From Loktanella atrilutea (GTDB taxonomy: Bacteria > Pseudomonadota > Alphaproteobacteria > Rhodobacterales > Rhodobacteraceae), in NCBI RefSeq assembly GCF_900128995.1, contig NZ_FQUE01000004.1, positions 124,001 through 188,000 on the forward strand: a stretch of DNA of 64,000 bases, in the 5' to 3' direction. The position numbers were made by a program, and so were the translations under genes. The number at the start of each line of letters is the position of its first letter. Positions within the stretch are counted from its first letter, which is position 1. Below are positions 1 to 8,896 of the stretch, in pieces. The notes beneath the pieces are model-generated. The model saw only the letters and a program-made list of their open reading frames with translations. It ran no database searches and was not told where the DNA came from.

Positions 1-275
1 TTCGTGAGCCAGAGCGTGACGCAATCGAGGAGCACGATACCGGCGGGAACCTGCGCGGCGAGCGCCGCGGTGGGGTCGAGCGGCGCCTCGACCGTGGTCC
101 AGTCCGGCCCGCGCGCGCTGCGGTGGTCGGCGATCTTGCGTCGCATCTCAGCGTCGAAGGGCTGGGCCGTGGCGATGTAAGTCCTTGGCCGGCCAGTGGA
201 TATCACCAGACCTTCCGCATAGGCCGATTTGCCCGAGGCAGCGCCGCCTAGTATGAATGTCAGATGATGCAACAT
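1..275 (-). CDS. cobU: Bifunctional adenosylcobinamide kinase / guanylyltransferase (N-terminal part, cut by window edge)
   Basis: Translating the minus strand from the ATG at 275 gives 91 codons open to the window edge. The protein begins MLHHLTFILGGAASGKSAYA, which carries the CobU/CobP P-loop (GGAASGKS at about residues 10-17). Further on are the family's TYIATAQPFDAEM and the DCVTLWL stretch. CobU phosphorylates adenosylcobinamide and then transfers GMP to it, late in cobalamin assembly. The C-terminal half lies outside the window, so completeness cannot be judged. The gene is divergent from rpoH, with a 95-base gap between the starts. Confidence 0.88.
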   Translation of the reverse strand, partial: MLHHLTFILGGAASGKSAYAEGLVISTGRPRTYIATAQPFDAEMRRKIADHRSARGPDWTTVEAPLDPTAALAAQVPAGIVLLDCVTLWLT

Positions 276-281
276 CGTGTG

Positions 282-307
282 GGAACTTTTCCGCCGCCGT
301 GCGTGTT
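282..307 (+). promoter_or_regulatory. Candidate ECF-type promoter upstream of rpoH
   Basis: GGAACTT at 282-288 is followed 17 bases after GGAAC by TGTT at 304-307. This resembles the GGAAC-N16/17-CGTT promoters of extracytoplasmic-function sigma factors. It lies 64 bases before the rpoH start in the cobU/rpoH divergent gap. Heat-shock sigma genes are often under ECF control in alphaproteobacteria. The -10 match is imperfect and such short motifs can occur by chance. Confidence 0.3.
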
Positions 308-370
308 TCAGTGTCATTGAAACTGCATCGTCGTCCGACACAAGCAGTTCGTGCAATGCTCCAGGGGGAT

Positions 371-1255
371 ATGACGATGGCTTTTGACGGATTTTCGGAT
401 CAGACACTCTCGCGCACGGCGATGAAGGCGGAACTGCTGGACGCCGAAACGGAGCTGCGGCTCGCCTATGCCTGGCGCGACGAGGGGTGCGAGGAAAGCC
501 TGCACCGCCTGATCACCGCCTACATGCGCCTCGCCATTTCCATGGCGGCGAAGTTCAAGCGCTACGGCGCGCCGATGAACGACCTGATCCAGGAAGCGTC
601 CGTCGGGTTGATGAAGGCGGCGGAGAAGTTCGACCCCGACCGCGGCGTCCGCTTTTCGACCTATGCGGTGTGGTGGATCAAGGCCTCGATCCAGGATTAC
701 GTGATGCGCAACTGGTCGATGGTCCGCACCGGATCCACCTCCTCTCAGAAATCGCTGTTCTTCAACCTGCGCCGCGTGCAGGCCCGGCTGGAACGTGAGG
801 CCGCCGCCGAGGGGCGCAAGCTGGAAGGCCACATCATGCGCCAGATGATCGCGACCGAGGTCGGCGTGCCGCTGCATGACGTCGAGATGATGGAGGGGCG
901 GTTGTCCGGCTCCGACTTCAGCCTGAACGCCACCCAGTCGTCGGAGGACGAGGGGCGGGAGTGGATCGACGCGCTGGAGGACGATTCGTCGCAGGCCGCC
1001 GAGAACGTCGAACTGTCCCACGACAATGCCCGCCTGCGCCAGTGGCTGCTGACGGCACTCGGCGATCTGAACGACCGCGAGCGGTTCATCGTGCGCGAGC
1101 GCAAGCTGCGCGACGATCCCCGCACGCTGGAAAGCCTCGGCGTCGAACTGGGGCTGAGCAAGGAGCGTGTGCGCCAGCTGGAAGCCGCGGCCTTCGGCAA
1201 GATGCGCAAGAATCTGGAGAGCCAGAGCCGGGAGGTTCTGTCGTTCTTCGCATGA
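371..1255 (+). CDS. rpoH: RNA polymerase heat-shock sigma factor RpoH (RpoH2 type)
   Basis: A 294-residue sigma-70 family protein. Region 2 is shown by DLIQEASVGLMKAAEKFDP and FSTYAVWWIKASIQDYVMRN, and region 4 by LGLSKERVRQLEAAAFGKMR. The stretch QKSLFFNLRRVQARL corresponds to the RpoH box. The ATG at 371 was chosen because it has a GGGGG ribosome site just upstream and because MTMAFDGFSDQTLS aligns with the start of Rhodobacteraceae RpoH2. The frame is open further upstream (ATG at 257), but that part overlaps the cobU start and looks non-coding. RpoH directs core polymerase to heat or oxidative-stress promoters. Its stop overlaps the next start (ATGA). Confidence 0.93.
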   Translation: MTMAFDGFSDQTLSRTAMKAELLDAETELRLAYAWRDEGCEESLHRLITAYMRLAISMAAKFKRYGAPMNDLIQEASVGLMKAAEKFDPDRGVRFSTYAVWWIKASIQDYVMRNWSMVRTGSTSSQKSLFFNLRRVQARLEREAAAEGRKLEGHIMRQMIATEVGVPLHDVEMMEGRLSGSDFSLNATQSSEDEGREWIDALEDDSSQAAENVELSHDNARLRQWLLTALGDLNDRERFIVRERKLRDDPRTLESLGVELGLSKERVRQLEAAAFGKMRKNLESQSREVLSFFA

Positions 1256-2022
1256 TCGCACGCCTTGCGGTTCTGGCGTTGCTGTGCGCCGCGCAAGTCC
1301 ATGCCGATGTCGGCCCCCTGCCAGGGGCCGACATCTTCGTTCTGGGCGAGGTGCACGACAACCCGGCCCACCACGCGACGCAGGCCGGCATCGTGGCGCA
1401 GGTCCAGCCGAAGGCGCTGGTGTTCGAGATGCTGACACCGGCACAGGCCGCGGCCGCCATGACCGTCGACCGGACTGATGCGGACGCCATCGCCGCAGCG
1501 ACGGACTGGGCCGACAGCGGCTGGCCCGATTTCGCGATGTATGCACCGATCTTCGCCGCGGCCCCCGGGGCCGCGATCGTGGGCGCCGCCGTGCCGCGGG
1601 ACGACCTGATGCGCGCCATGACGGACGGGGCCGCCGCCGTCAGCACCGTTCCCGTGCCGCAGCTGGCAAAGGCGCAGCTGGCCATGCTGTCGCAGGAACA
1701 GGCAGAGGCGCATTGCGGCGCCCTGCCGCCCGAGATGCTGCCGGGCATGGTCGAGGCACAGCGCCTGCGCGACGCCGCTTTCGCCGGCGCCACCCTGTCC
1801 GCCTTCGATGCGACGGGCGGGCCGGTTGTGCTGATCACCGGGACCGGACACGCGCGGACGGACGTGGGCGTGCCGGCGGCCCTGCGGCTGGCGCGGCCCG
1901 ACCTGACCGTCTGGGCTTTGGGCCAGACCGAGGGTGCGGCAGAGGCGGGCGCCCCGTTCGACGCGGTCGCGGTCACGGATGCGACCGATCGTCCCGACCC
2001 CTGTGCGGTCTTCACGCAATAG
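1252..2022 (+). CDS. ChaN-like haem-binding uptake / Tiki-superfamily protein
   Basis: 256 residues with a Sec signal peptide (MIARLAVLALLCAAQVHA) and no lipobox cysteine. The mature part opens with LGEVHDNPAHH, the hallmark of the ChaN/DUF399 family, followed by VFEMLTPAQ. Near the C-terminus VVLITGTGHARTDVGVP provides the second conserved block. Family members are periplasmic or lipid-anchored and have been linked to haem binding; some relatives are metal-dependent proteases. The ATG overlaps the rpoH stop, suggesting co-transcription, but no functional link to heat shock is evident. Confidence 0.75.
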   Translation: MIARLAVLALLCAAQVHADVGPLPGADIFVLGEVHDNPAHHATQAGIVAQVQPKALVFEMLTPAQAAAAMTVDRTDADAIAAATDWADSGWPDFAMYAPIFAAAPGAAIVGAAVPRDDLMRAMTDGAAAVSTVPVPQLAKAQLAMLSQEQAEAHCGALPPEMLPGMVEAQRLRDAAFAGATLSAFDATGGPVVLITGTGHARTDVGVPAALRLARPDLTVWALGQTEGAAEAGAPFDAVAVTDATDRPDPCAVFTQ

Positions 2023-2082
2023 CCCGTTGTTGTCATCCCCCCGGCCGCCGCCTACATCTGGGGCCAACCAAGGGGGCCTGAC

Positions 2083-3276
2083 ATGCTGCACGACAAGCGC
2101 ATCCTGCTGATCATCGGCGGCGGCATCGCGGCCTACAAGACGCTGGAGCTGATCCGCTTGCTGCGCACCGCGGGGGCCGCGGTGACGCCGGTGATGACGC
2201 GGGCGGCGGCGGAATTCGTGACGCCGCTGAGCGTATCGGCATTGGCGGGCGAGAAGGTCTATACCGACCTCTTCGACCTGACTGACGAGGCAGAAATGGG
2301 GCATATTCAGCTGAGCCGCGTCGCCGACCTGATCGTGGTCGCCCCGGCGACGGCGGACCTGATGGCCAAGGCCGCGCAGGGGCTGGCCGGCGATCTGGCC
2401 AGCACGCTGCTGCTGGCGACGGACACGCCGGTGTTGATGGCCCCCGCGATGAACGTGCGGATGTGGGACCACCCGGCGACGCAGCGCAACCTTACAAGGC
2501 TGCAAGGCGACGGCGTGACCTTCGTCGGTCCCGACGTGGGCGACATGGCCTGCGGCGAGCATGGTCCGGGACGTCTGGCAGAGCCTGCGGCGATCCTGAG
2601 TGCGATCGGGGCGCGGCTGACGGGCGGGCCGCTGGCGGGGCGGCATGTCATCGTGACCTCTGGCCCGACGCACGAGCCGATCGATCCGGTGCGCTATATC
2701 GCGAACCGGTCGTCGGGGGCGCAGGGGACGGCGATCGCCCGCGCGCTGGTGCGGCTGGGGGCGGATGTGACCTTTGTCACCGGTCCGGCGACGGTGGCTC
2801 CCCCAGAGGGGGTGACGGTGAAGCGGGTCGAGACGGCGCTGCAGATGCAGGACGCGGTGCTGGCGGCCATGCCGGCACAGGCCGCCGTCTTTGCCGCCGC
2901 CGTCGCCGACTGGCGGGTGGCAACTGCGGGGGCGCAGAAGATGAAGAAGACGGTGGACGGGCTGCCGGCGCTGGATCTGGTCGAGAACCCGGACATCCTC
3001 GCCGCCGTGTCGGCCCCCGGGCCGCAGCGACCCCGTCTGGTCGTGGGCTTCGCGGCAGAGACGCAGGACGTCACGCGGCTGGCCACCGAGAAGCGCCTGC
3101 GCAAGGGCTGCGACTGGATTGTGGCGAATGATGTGTCCGACGGGACCGGGATCATGGGCGGGACAGAGAATGCGGTGACGCTGATCACCGCAGATGGGGC
3201 CGAGGACTGGCCGCGCATGGGCAAGGACGCGGTGGCGGACCGTCTGGCGCAAAGGCTGGCCGAGGCACTGGCATGA
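2083..3276 (+). CDS. coaBC: Bifunctional phosphopantothenoylcysteine decarboxylase / phosphopantothenate-cysteine ligase
   Basis: 397 residues, the usual length. The N-terminal CoaC flavoprotein half shows the GHIQLSR histidine motif, the MAPAMN substrate loop and the active-site cysteine in [10 protein letters not shown]. The CoaB half begins near residue 190 with [18 protein letters not shown] and contains the KMKK and LVENPDIL segments. The enzyme makes 4'-phosphopantetheine in coenzyme A synthesis, the same pathway that panB and panC (12289-13940) feed with pantothenate. It is followed closely by dut; a coaBC-dut pairing is common in proteobacteria. Confidence 0.95.
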   Translation: MLHDKRILLIIGGGIAAYKTLELIRLLRTAGAAVTPVMTRAAAEFVTPLSVSALAGEKVYTDLFDLTDEAEMGHIQLSRVADLIVVAPATADLMAKAAQGLAGDLASTLLLATDTPVLMAPAMNVRMWDHPATQRNLTRLQGDGVTFVGPDVGDMACGEHGPGRLAEPAAILSAIGARLTGGPLAGRHVIVTSGPTHEPIDPVRYIANRSSGAQGTAIARALVRLGADVTFVTGPATVAPPEGVTVKRVETALQMQDAVLAAMPAQAAVFAAAVADWRVATAGAQKMKKTVDGLPALDLVENPDILAAVSAPGPQRPRLVVGFAAETQDVTRLATEKRLRKGCDWIVANDVSDGTGIMGGTENAVTLITADGAEDWPRMGKDAVADRLAQRLAEALA

Positions 3277-3277
3277 G

Positions 3278-3320
3278 CGCCGGAGCCTCCGGCGGGAGCA
3301 TTTGCGGAAAAAGCGAGGAC
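3278..3320 (+). repeat. Dispersed hairpin + A-rich-tail repeat, copy 1 (coaBC/dut junction)
   Basis: A perfect hairpin, CGCCGGAG and its complement around a single C (3278-3294), is followed by a tail reading GAGCATTTGCGGAAAAAGCG then AGGAC. Nearly the same tail recurs at 6448-6472 and, inverted, at 23770-23792. It starts two bases after the coaBC stop. Its presence bears on where dut begins. Confidence 0.7.
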
Positions 3321-3341
3321 GTGCCCGTCGAGGCGGACGCC

Positions 3342-3803
3342 GTGCGGATTGCCGTTGCATACGAGGACGGCGCCGACCGAAGTGTACCGCTGCCGGACTA
3401 TCAGACCGCGGGCGCGGCGGGCGCGGACGTCCGTGCCAATCTGGGTGCGGCAGATCGGAGGGCAGGTCTTTTGCTGCGCCCCGGCGCGCGCGCGCTGGTG
3501 CCGACGGGGCTGCGTCTGGCGATCCCGAAGGGGTTCGAGGTGCAGGTCCGGGCACGGTCGGGGCTGGCGCTGCGGCACGGCCTTGCGCTGGTGAACGCGC
3601 CGGGGACCATCGACAGCGATTATCGCGGACCGCTGGGGGTGCTGGTCGTCAACCTTGGCGCGGACCCCTTTACCGTGACCCACGGGATGCGGATCGCGCA
3701 GCTGGTGGTGGCGCCGGTGGTGCGGGCGGATTTCGGGCTGGCCGATCTGGACGACACGGCGCGCGGGGCGGGCGGTTTCGGATCGACGGGTCTGTCGGCA
3801 TGA
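3342..3803 (+). CDS. dut: Deoxyuridine 5'-triphosphate nucleotidohydrolase (dUTPase)
   Basis: All trimeric dUTPase motifs are present: AGADVRANL (motif 1), ARSGLA (2), [10 protein letters not shown] (3), the central [13 protein letters not shown] (4) and [10 protein letters not shown] (5). The enzyme hydrolyses dUTP to dUMP and pyrophosphate. The frame is open from an ATG at 3273 overlapping the coaBC stop, but residues from 3273 to about 3320 would be encoded by the dispersed repeat. GTG at 3342 gives 153 residues, the usual size, with GAGG eight bases upstream; GTG at 3321 and ATG at 3273 remain alternatives. The stop overlaps the next start. Confidence 0.9.
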   Translation: MRIAVAYEDGADRSVPLPDYQTAGAAGADVRANLGAADRRAGLLLRPGARALVPTGLRLAIPKGFEVQVRARSGLALRHGLALVNAPGTIDSDYRGPLGVLVVNLGADPFTVTHGMRIAQLVVAPVVRADFGLADLDDTARGAGGFGSTGLSA

Positions 3804-4864
3804 TCATGGTCGGTTTCCTGATCGCCGTGATCTGGGGCGTCGGTGCCGCGATGAAGGCGCCGCGGCGCGCCCGCTGGATCATGGTCGGCATCCTGATGGC
3901 GGCGGTGATCGCGGCGCAGCTGGTGCTGCCGGACGGCCACCCGTTGCGCGCCGCCACGGGCGGCGATGCGCGGCTGTGGCTGCTGCTTTTGGGGTTGGCG
4001 GCCGTCGTCTGGGGCTATGCCGCGGTGCTGCGCGCGGTGAAGGCGCGGGTCAGGCCCGTGGCGGCCGCGGGCCCCGACGTCATCGCGGCGGACGAGCTGA
4101 CCCGCTATGCCCGCCACATCATGCTGCGCGAGGTCGGCGGCACCGGGCAGCGTGCGCTGCGAAACGCCCGCGTGCTGGTGGTGGGGGCCGGCGGGCTGGG
4201 GTCGCCGGCGCTGCTGTATCTTGCGGCGAGCGGGGTCGGCACCATCGGCGTGATCGACGACGACCGCGTCGACCTGAGCAACCTGCAGCGGCAGGTGATC
4301 CACCGCGACGACGGGCGCGGGCTGCCCAAGGTGCAGTCGGCGATGCAGGCGATGCTGGCGCTGAACCCGCATGTCACCGTCCGCCCCTACGACCGACGCC
4401 TGACAGAAGAGATCGCGGCCGATCTGATCGCGGACTACGATCTGGTGCTGGACGGCTGCGACAACTTCGATACGCGCTACCTCGTGAACCGCGTCTGCGT
4501 CGCCGCGGGCGTGCCGCTGATCGCCGCGGCCCTGACCCAGTGGGAGGGGCAGATCAGCCTTTACGATCCGGCGCGGGGGACGCCCTGTTATGCCTGTGTC
4601 TTTCCCGACCGGCCGGCCCCCGGGCTCGTGCCGACCTGCGCCGAGGCGGGGGTGATCGGCCCGCTGCCCGGGGTCATGGGGTCGATGATGGCGGTCGAGG
4701 CGGTGAAGGCGCTGACCGGGGCAGGGGCGGGACTCGGCGGGCGGCTGATGATCTACGACGCGCTTTACGCCGAAACGCGGATCGTACAGGTGCCCGCGCG
4801 CGCGGACTGCACGGTCTGCGGCGGGCGGGGCTTGAAGACGGCGGCCCCCCGGGCCAAGGTCTGA
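3800..4864 (+). CDS. moeB: MoeB/ThiF-family adenylyltransferase with N-terminal membrane segments
   Basis: 354 residues. The first 85 or so carry three hydrophobic stretches ([33 protein letters not shown] and [17 protein letters not shown]), so the enzyme is probably membrane-attached. The catalytic part has [14 protein letters not shown], the nucleotide loop [21 protein letters not shown] and [12 protein letters not shown]. Two Cys pairs (CYAC and CTVC) form the expected zinc site. MoeB adenylates the C-terminal glycine of MoaD for molybdopterin synthesis; ThiF-like use in thiamine synthesis cannot be excluded. No rhodanese domain is present. A molybdopterin enzyme, XdhAB, is encoded at 26065-29849. 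Confidence 0.85.
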   Translation: MIMVGFLIAVIWGVGAAMKAPRRARWIMVGILMAAVIAAQLVLPDGHPLRAATGGDARLWLLLLGLAAVVWGYAAVLRAVKARVRPVAAAGPDVIAADELTRYARHIMLREVGGTGQRALRNARVLVVGAGGLGSPALLYLAASGVGTIGVIDDDRVDLSNLQRQVIHRDDGRGLPKVQSAMQAMLALNPHVTVRPYDRRLTEEIAADLIADYDLVLDGCDNFDTRYLVNRVCVAAGVPLIAAALTQWEGQISLYDPARGTPCYACVFPDRPAPGLVPTCAEAGVIGPLPGVMGSMMAVEAVKALTGAGAGLGGRLMIYDALYAETRIVQVPARADCTVCGGRGLKTAAPRAKV

Positions 4865-4891
4865 TCCGGACAACCAGAGGGGACCGCCGAC

Positions 4892-5680
4892 ATGAAACAC
4901 CCGATGATACTCGCGGCCGCCCTGTGCGCCGTGACCGCCACCGCCGCCGCGGCGCAGGACGCCCTGCCGGACCTGGGCGGGCGCGACGTGACCGTCGCGA
5001 CGGAAAATGCCTATCCGCCGTTGCAGTTCGTGCAGGGCGGCACCGCCGTCGGCTGGGAATACGATGCCATGGCCGAGATCGCGCAGCGCCTGAACATGAC
5101 CGTCACCTACGAGACCACGAGCTGGGACGCGATGATTCCCGCCATCTCCGAAGGGCAGTACGACATCGGCATGACCGGGATCACGATCCGCGCCGACCGG
5201 GCGGAGGTCGTCGATTTCTCCGACCCCTACATGACCTCTGAAATGGTGATGCTGGTGCGCGGTGACGAGGAGCGGTTCACCGACGCCGCGAGTTTCGCCG
5301 CCGATCCCGACCTGCTGATGGCGGCCCAGCCGGGCACGACGCCGTTCTACGTCGGCGTCTACGACGTGCTTGACGGCGACGAGGCCAATCCCCGCATCCG
5401 CACGATGGAAACCTTCGGTGCGACCGTGCAGGCGCTGCGCGCGGGCGACGTGGACCTTGTGCTGACCGACGGCACCGCAGGGCAGGGGTATGTCGACGCG
5501 TCCGACGGCGGGCTGAAGATCGTGGGCGAGAAGCTGGGGACCGAGGATTTCGGCTTCATCTTTCCCAAGGGGTCCGATCTGGTGGCGCCGGTCAACGCGG
5601 CCATCGCCGCGATGAAGGCGGACGGCACGCTGGAGGCGCTGAACAAGACCTGGTTCCTCGACTTCAAGATGGGCGAATGA
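4892..5680 (+). CDS. Amino-acid ABC transporter substrate-binding protein (family 3)
   Basis: 262 residues with a signal peptide ending about [22 protein letters not shown] and [19 protein letters not shown] are typical of the periplasmic family-3 (GlnH/HisJ-like) fold, as is [22 protein letters not shown]. It should capture an amino acid or related polar compound in the periplasm and deliver it to the permease five bases downstream. The specific ligand cannot be read from sequence. Confidence 0.88.
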   Translation: MKHPMILAAALCAVTATAAAAQDALPDLGGRDVTVATENAYPPLQFVQGGTAVGWEYDAMAEIAQRLNMTVTYETTSWDAMIPAISEGQYDIGMTGITIRADRAEVVDFSDPYMTSEMVMLVRGDEERFTDAASFAADPDLLMAAQPGTTPFYVGVYDVLDGDEANPRIRTMETFGATVQALRAGDVDLVLTDGTAGQGYVDASDGGLKIVGEKLGTEDFGFIFPKGSDLVAPVNAAIAAMKADGTLEALNKTWFLDFKMGE

Positions 5681-5684
5681 GGCT

Positions 5685-6449
5685 TTGACGTCCGACCGCG
5701 ACTTTCCCTACTGGCTGGTCGCGGTCGTCCTGATCGGCGCCGCCCTGTTCGCCGGGGTCCTGCTGGACCCGGCGTCCCGCGACGTGCTGGGCACCTTGGT
5801 GCAGGGCGTGCGGACCACGGTCTTCGTCACGCTGGTCAGCTACGCCATGGCCTGCGCGCTGGGTCTGGGGCTGGCGCTGATGGCCGGATCGCGCTGGATC
5901 GTCCTGCGTCAGACCGCGCGGTTCTACGTCGAGGTGATGCGCGGCATCCCGATCCTCGTCCTGCTGCTTTACGTCGCTTTCGTGCTGGCCCCCGCGGCGG
6001 TCGCGGGCTGGAACGCGCTGGGCCTGCCGGAGGCGCGGACGCGGGATTTTCCCCTGCTCTGGCGGGCGATCATCGCGCTGTTCTTGGCCTATTCCGCCTT
6101 TCTGGCCGAGGTCTTTCGCGCCGGGCTGCAGTCGGTCGATGCGGGCCAGATCGAGGCGGCGCGGGCCCTTGGCCTGTCGCGCTGGCCGCGCTTCCGGTTC
6201 ATCGTCTGGCCACAGGCGCTGCGGACGATCCTGCCCCCTCTGGGCAACGATTTCGTCGCGATGGTCAAGGATTCTTCGCTCGTCAGCGTGCTGGGGGTGG
6301 CGGACATCACGCAGCTGGGCAAGGTGATCGCCGCCGGCAACTTCCGCTATTTCGAGACCTACAACGTCGTGGCGCTGGTCTATCTGACGATGACGATATC
6401 GCTCTCGCTTTTTCTGCGCCGGTTCGAGAGGGGGCGGCGTCGGGTTTGA
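5685..6449 (+). CDS. Amino-acid ABC transporter permease (HisM/GlnP type)
   Basis: 254 residues with about five membrane spans and the EAA loop AARALGLSRWPRFRF. It begins with a TTG codon at 5685, four bases after the binding-protein stop, with ATGAGG overlapping that stop as ribosome site; no ATG or GTG gives a better fit. The N-terminus TSDRDFPYWLVAVVLIG places the first membrane helix normally. No ATPase gene follows, so the transporter must borrow one encoded elsewhere. Its stop codon lies at the start of a dispersed repeat tail (6448-6472). Confidence 0.88.
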   Translation: MTSDRDFPYWLVAVVLIGAALFAGVLLDPASRDVLGTLVQGVRTTVFVTLVSYAMACALGLGLALMAGSRWIVLRQTARFYVEVMRGIPILVLLLYVAFVLAPAAVAGWNALGLPEARTRDFPLLWRAIIALFLAYSAFLAEVFRAGLQSVDAGQIEAARALGLSRWPRFRFIVWPQALRTILPPLGNDFVAMVKDSSLVSVLGVADITQLGKVIAAGNFRYFETYNVVALVYLTMTISLSLFLRRFERGRRRV

Positions 6450-6472
6450 GTATTTGGGAAAAAAGCGAGGAC
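6448..6472 (+). repeat. Dispersed repeat tail, copy 2 (permease 3' end)
   Basis: Reads GAGTATTTGGGAAAAAAGCG then AGGAC. It differs from the tail at 3296-3320 at three positions and matches the inverted copy at 23770-23792 except for one G. The GA of the permease stop codon TGA is the first two bases of the repeat. No strong hairpin precedes it here. Confidence 0.65.
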
Positions 6473-6578
6473 GGGGCCGCGCGGGATGATGAATGCCGGT
6501 TTATCGGGGCGGATGATGCGGGGGGCGGTAGCACTTTGCCGGATGCGGGCCTAGGTTGAGCGGCAAAGGAGACTTGCC

Positions 6579-8600
6579 ATGACCAACCCGCTGCTGTCCG
6601 ACTGGGATACGCCCCACGCCCTGCCGCCCTTCGATGCGATCGAGGATGCGCATTTCGCCCCGGCCGTCGATGCGGCGCTGGCCGAGGCGCGGGCCAACAT
6701 CGCGGCCATCGCCGACAACACGGAGGCGCCGACCTTCGCCAACACGATCGAAGCCTTCGAACGGGCCGAGGCGTCGCTGAGCCGCGTGCTGGGCGTGTTC
6801 TATGGCGTGGCGGGGGCCGACAGCAATCCGGCGCGCGAGGCGCTGCAGCGCCACTTCTCGCCGCTGCTGAGCGCCTTCGGCTCCGAGGTCACGGCGAATG
6901 CGGCCCTGTTTGCCAGGATCGAGGATCTGTGGCAGCGGCGCGACGACCTTGACCTGACCGCCGAGCAGGCGCGGGTGCTGATGCTGACCCGGCGCGGCTT
7001 CGTGCGGCAGGGGGCGCAGCTGACGGGGGCGGCGGCGGACCGGCTGCGTGACGTGAAATCGCGGCTGGCGGTGCTGGGGACGCAGTTCACCCAGAACCTG
7101 CTGGCGGACGAACGCGACTGGTTCATGCCGCTGGCCGAGGACGATCTGGCCGGCCTGCCGGAGTTCGTCGTCGACGCCGCGCGGGCGGCGGGCGAGGCGG
7201 GGGATCACGGCGGCCCCGTCGTCACCCTGTCGCGGTCGCTGATCGTGCCGTTCCTGCAGTTCTCGCCCCGCCGCGACCTGCGACAGCGGGCCTATGACGC
7301 CTGGACCGCCCGCGGCATGAACGGCGGCGCCACCGACAACCGGGCGCTGGCGGCGGAAACGCTGGCCCTGCGTGCCGAGCGGGCCGACCTTCTGGGCTAC
7401 GACAGCTTTGCCGACTACAAGCTGGAAACCGAGATGGCGGGCACGCCCGGGGCCGTGCGCGACCTGCTGATGCAGGTCTGGCAGCCCGCCAAGGCGGCGG
7501 CAGAGGCCGATTCCGTCAAGCTGACCGCCATGATGCACGCCGATGGCGTGACCGGCCCGCTGGAGCCGTGGGACTGGCGCTATTATTCCGAGCGGCGGCG
7601 GCAGGCGGAACATGATCTGGATGAGGCGGCGCTGAAGCCCTACCTGCAGCTCGACCGAATGATCGCGGCGAGCTTCGACTGCGCCACCCGTCTGTTCGGG
7701 CTGGAGTTCGAGGCCTTCGAAGGGCCGGTCTATCACCCGGACGTGCGGCTGTGGAACGTGACGCGGTGCGGCAAGCATGTGGCGGTCTTCGTCGGCGATT
7801 ATTTCGCCCGCAGTTCCAAGCGGTCGGGCGCCTGGTGCATGGCGATGCGCAGTCAGCACCGGATGGCGGGCGACGTGGCCCCCATCGTGGTCAACGTCTG
7901 CAACTTCGCCAAGCCGGCGAAGGGCAAGCCCGCGCTGCTGTCCTACGACGACGCGCGGACGCTGTTCCACGAATTCGGCCACGCCCTGCACCAGATGCTG
8001 TCCAATGTGACCTACGAATCGATCTCCGGCACCTCGGTCGCGCGGGACTTCGTCGAGCTGCCGAGCCAGTTGTACGAGCACTGGCTGGAGGTGCCGGAGG
8101 TGCTGCAGACCTTTGCCACCCACGCGGTCACGGACGAGGCGATGCCGCAGGAGATGCTGGAGCGGATGCTGGCGGCGGCGACCTACGACATGGGGTTCCA
8201 GACCGTGGAATACATCGCGAGCGCCCTTGTCGATCTGGAATTCCATGCGGGCGACGCCCCCACCGATCCGATGCAGCAGCAGGCCGAGATCCTCGAGGAT
8301 CTGGGCATGCCACACGCCATCGGCATGCGCCACGCGACGCCGCATTTCGCCCATGTCTTCGCCGGCGACGGCTATTCCAGCGGCTACTACAGCTACATGT
8401 GGTCAGAGGTCATGGACGCCGATGCCTTCGCCGCCTTCGAGGAGGCGGGCGATCCCTTCGATCCGGCGCTGGCGCAGCGGCTGGAGGAGACGGTGCTGTC
8501 CTCCGGCGGGTCGGTGGATGCGGCGACGCTCTATCGGGATTTCCGCGGGCGGATGCCGGGGGTCGAGGCGCTGCTGAAGGGGCGCGGGCTGGCGGCCTGA
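6579..8600 (+). CDS. M3-family zinc oligopeptidase / peptidyl-dipeptidase (Dcp/PrlC-like)
   Basis: 673 residues, full length for the M3 family. The zinc site HEFGH lies at about residues 464-468, followed some 25 residues on by DFVELPSQLYEHW, which supplies the third ligand and is diagnostic of M3. The N-terminus lacks a signal peptide, so the enzyme is probably cytoplasmic and degrades short peptides. The window also encodes an oligopeptide importer (48831-54316), but there is no direct linkage. Whether it cleaves as a dipeptidyl carboxypeptidase or as oligopeptidase A cannot be decided here. Confidence 0.92.
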   Translation: MTNPLLSDWDTPHALPPFDAIEDAHFAPAVDAALAEARANIAAIADNTEAPTFANTIEAFERAEASLSRVLGVFYGVAGADSNPAREALQRHFSPLLSAFGSEVTANAALFARIEDLWQRRDDLDLTAEQARVLMLTRRGFVRQGAQLTGAAADRLRDVKSRLAVLGTQFTQNLLADERDWFMPLAEDDLAGLPEFVVDAARAAGEAGDHGGPVVTLSRSLIVPFLQFSPRRDLRQRAYDAWTARGMNGGATDNRALAAETLALRAERADLLGYDSFADYKLETEMAGTPGAVRDLLMQVWQPAKAAAEADSVKLTAMMHADGVTGPLEPWDWRYYSERRRQAEHDLDEAALKPYLQLDRMIAASFDCATRLFGLEFEAFEGPVYHPDVRLWNVTRCGKHVAVFVGDYFARSSKRSGAWCMAMRSQHRMAGDVAPIVVNVCNFAKPAKGKPALLSYDDARTLFHEFGHALHQMLSNVTYESISGTSVARDFVELPSQLYEHWLEVPEVLQTFATHAVTDEAMPQEMLERMLAAATYDMGFQTVEYIASALVDLEFHAGDAPTDPMQQQAEILEDLGMPHAIGMRHATPHFAHVFAGDGYSSGYYSYMWSEVMDADAFAAFEEAGDPFDPALAQRLEETVLSSGGSVDAATLYRDFRGRMPGVEALLKGRGLAA

Positions 8601-8604
8601 CCGG

Positions 8605-8844
8605 TCAGCCCTGCCGGTGGCGCTCGGCGGCCTCGAGAATCAGGCGCATCTCGTCCGCGAGGCTCGCCTCGATCGCGAAGGCGCCCGAGGCGTCGCCCAC
8701 GCCGGGGTCTTCTTCCGGCACCTGCACCTCCGACTTGTCGCGCAGCCATTGGCGGACCGCGGGATCGGCGGCCTGCACGAGGCGCGCCAGCACCTGCCGC
8801 TGGGCCATCAGCCGGCCCTCGAGGGATTCGGGTGTCACTTTCAT
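8605..8844 (-). CDS. Small conserved-looking hypothetical protein
   Basis: 79 residues starting MKVTPESLEGRLMAQ, with GGAGGC nine bases upstream of the ATG at 8844. The upstream GTG at 8868 is less likely. The protein is acidic and mostly helical in appearance, with no membrane segment or cysteines, and its C-terminus is EAAERHRQG. It ends five bases from the convergent M3 peptidase stop. I do not recognise the family. Confidence 0.6.
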   Translation of the reverse strand: MKVTPESLEGRLMAQRQVLARLVQAADPAVRQWLRDKSEVQVPEEDPGVGDASGAFAIEASLADEMRLILEAAERHRQG

Positions 8845-8896
8845 CGCAGCCTCCGTTGCTGGGGTCACAACGTGCCAGCGGTCGGTGCGTTCCGTG

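Noticed and set aside
745-3555. Long minus-strand frame across rpoH, the ChaN-like gene and coaBC
   Set aside because: Arg/Pro/His-rich composition typical of antisense frames in GC-rich DNA; all three plus-strand genes have clear families.
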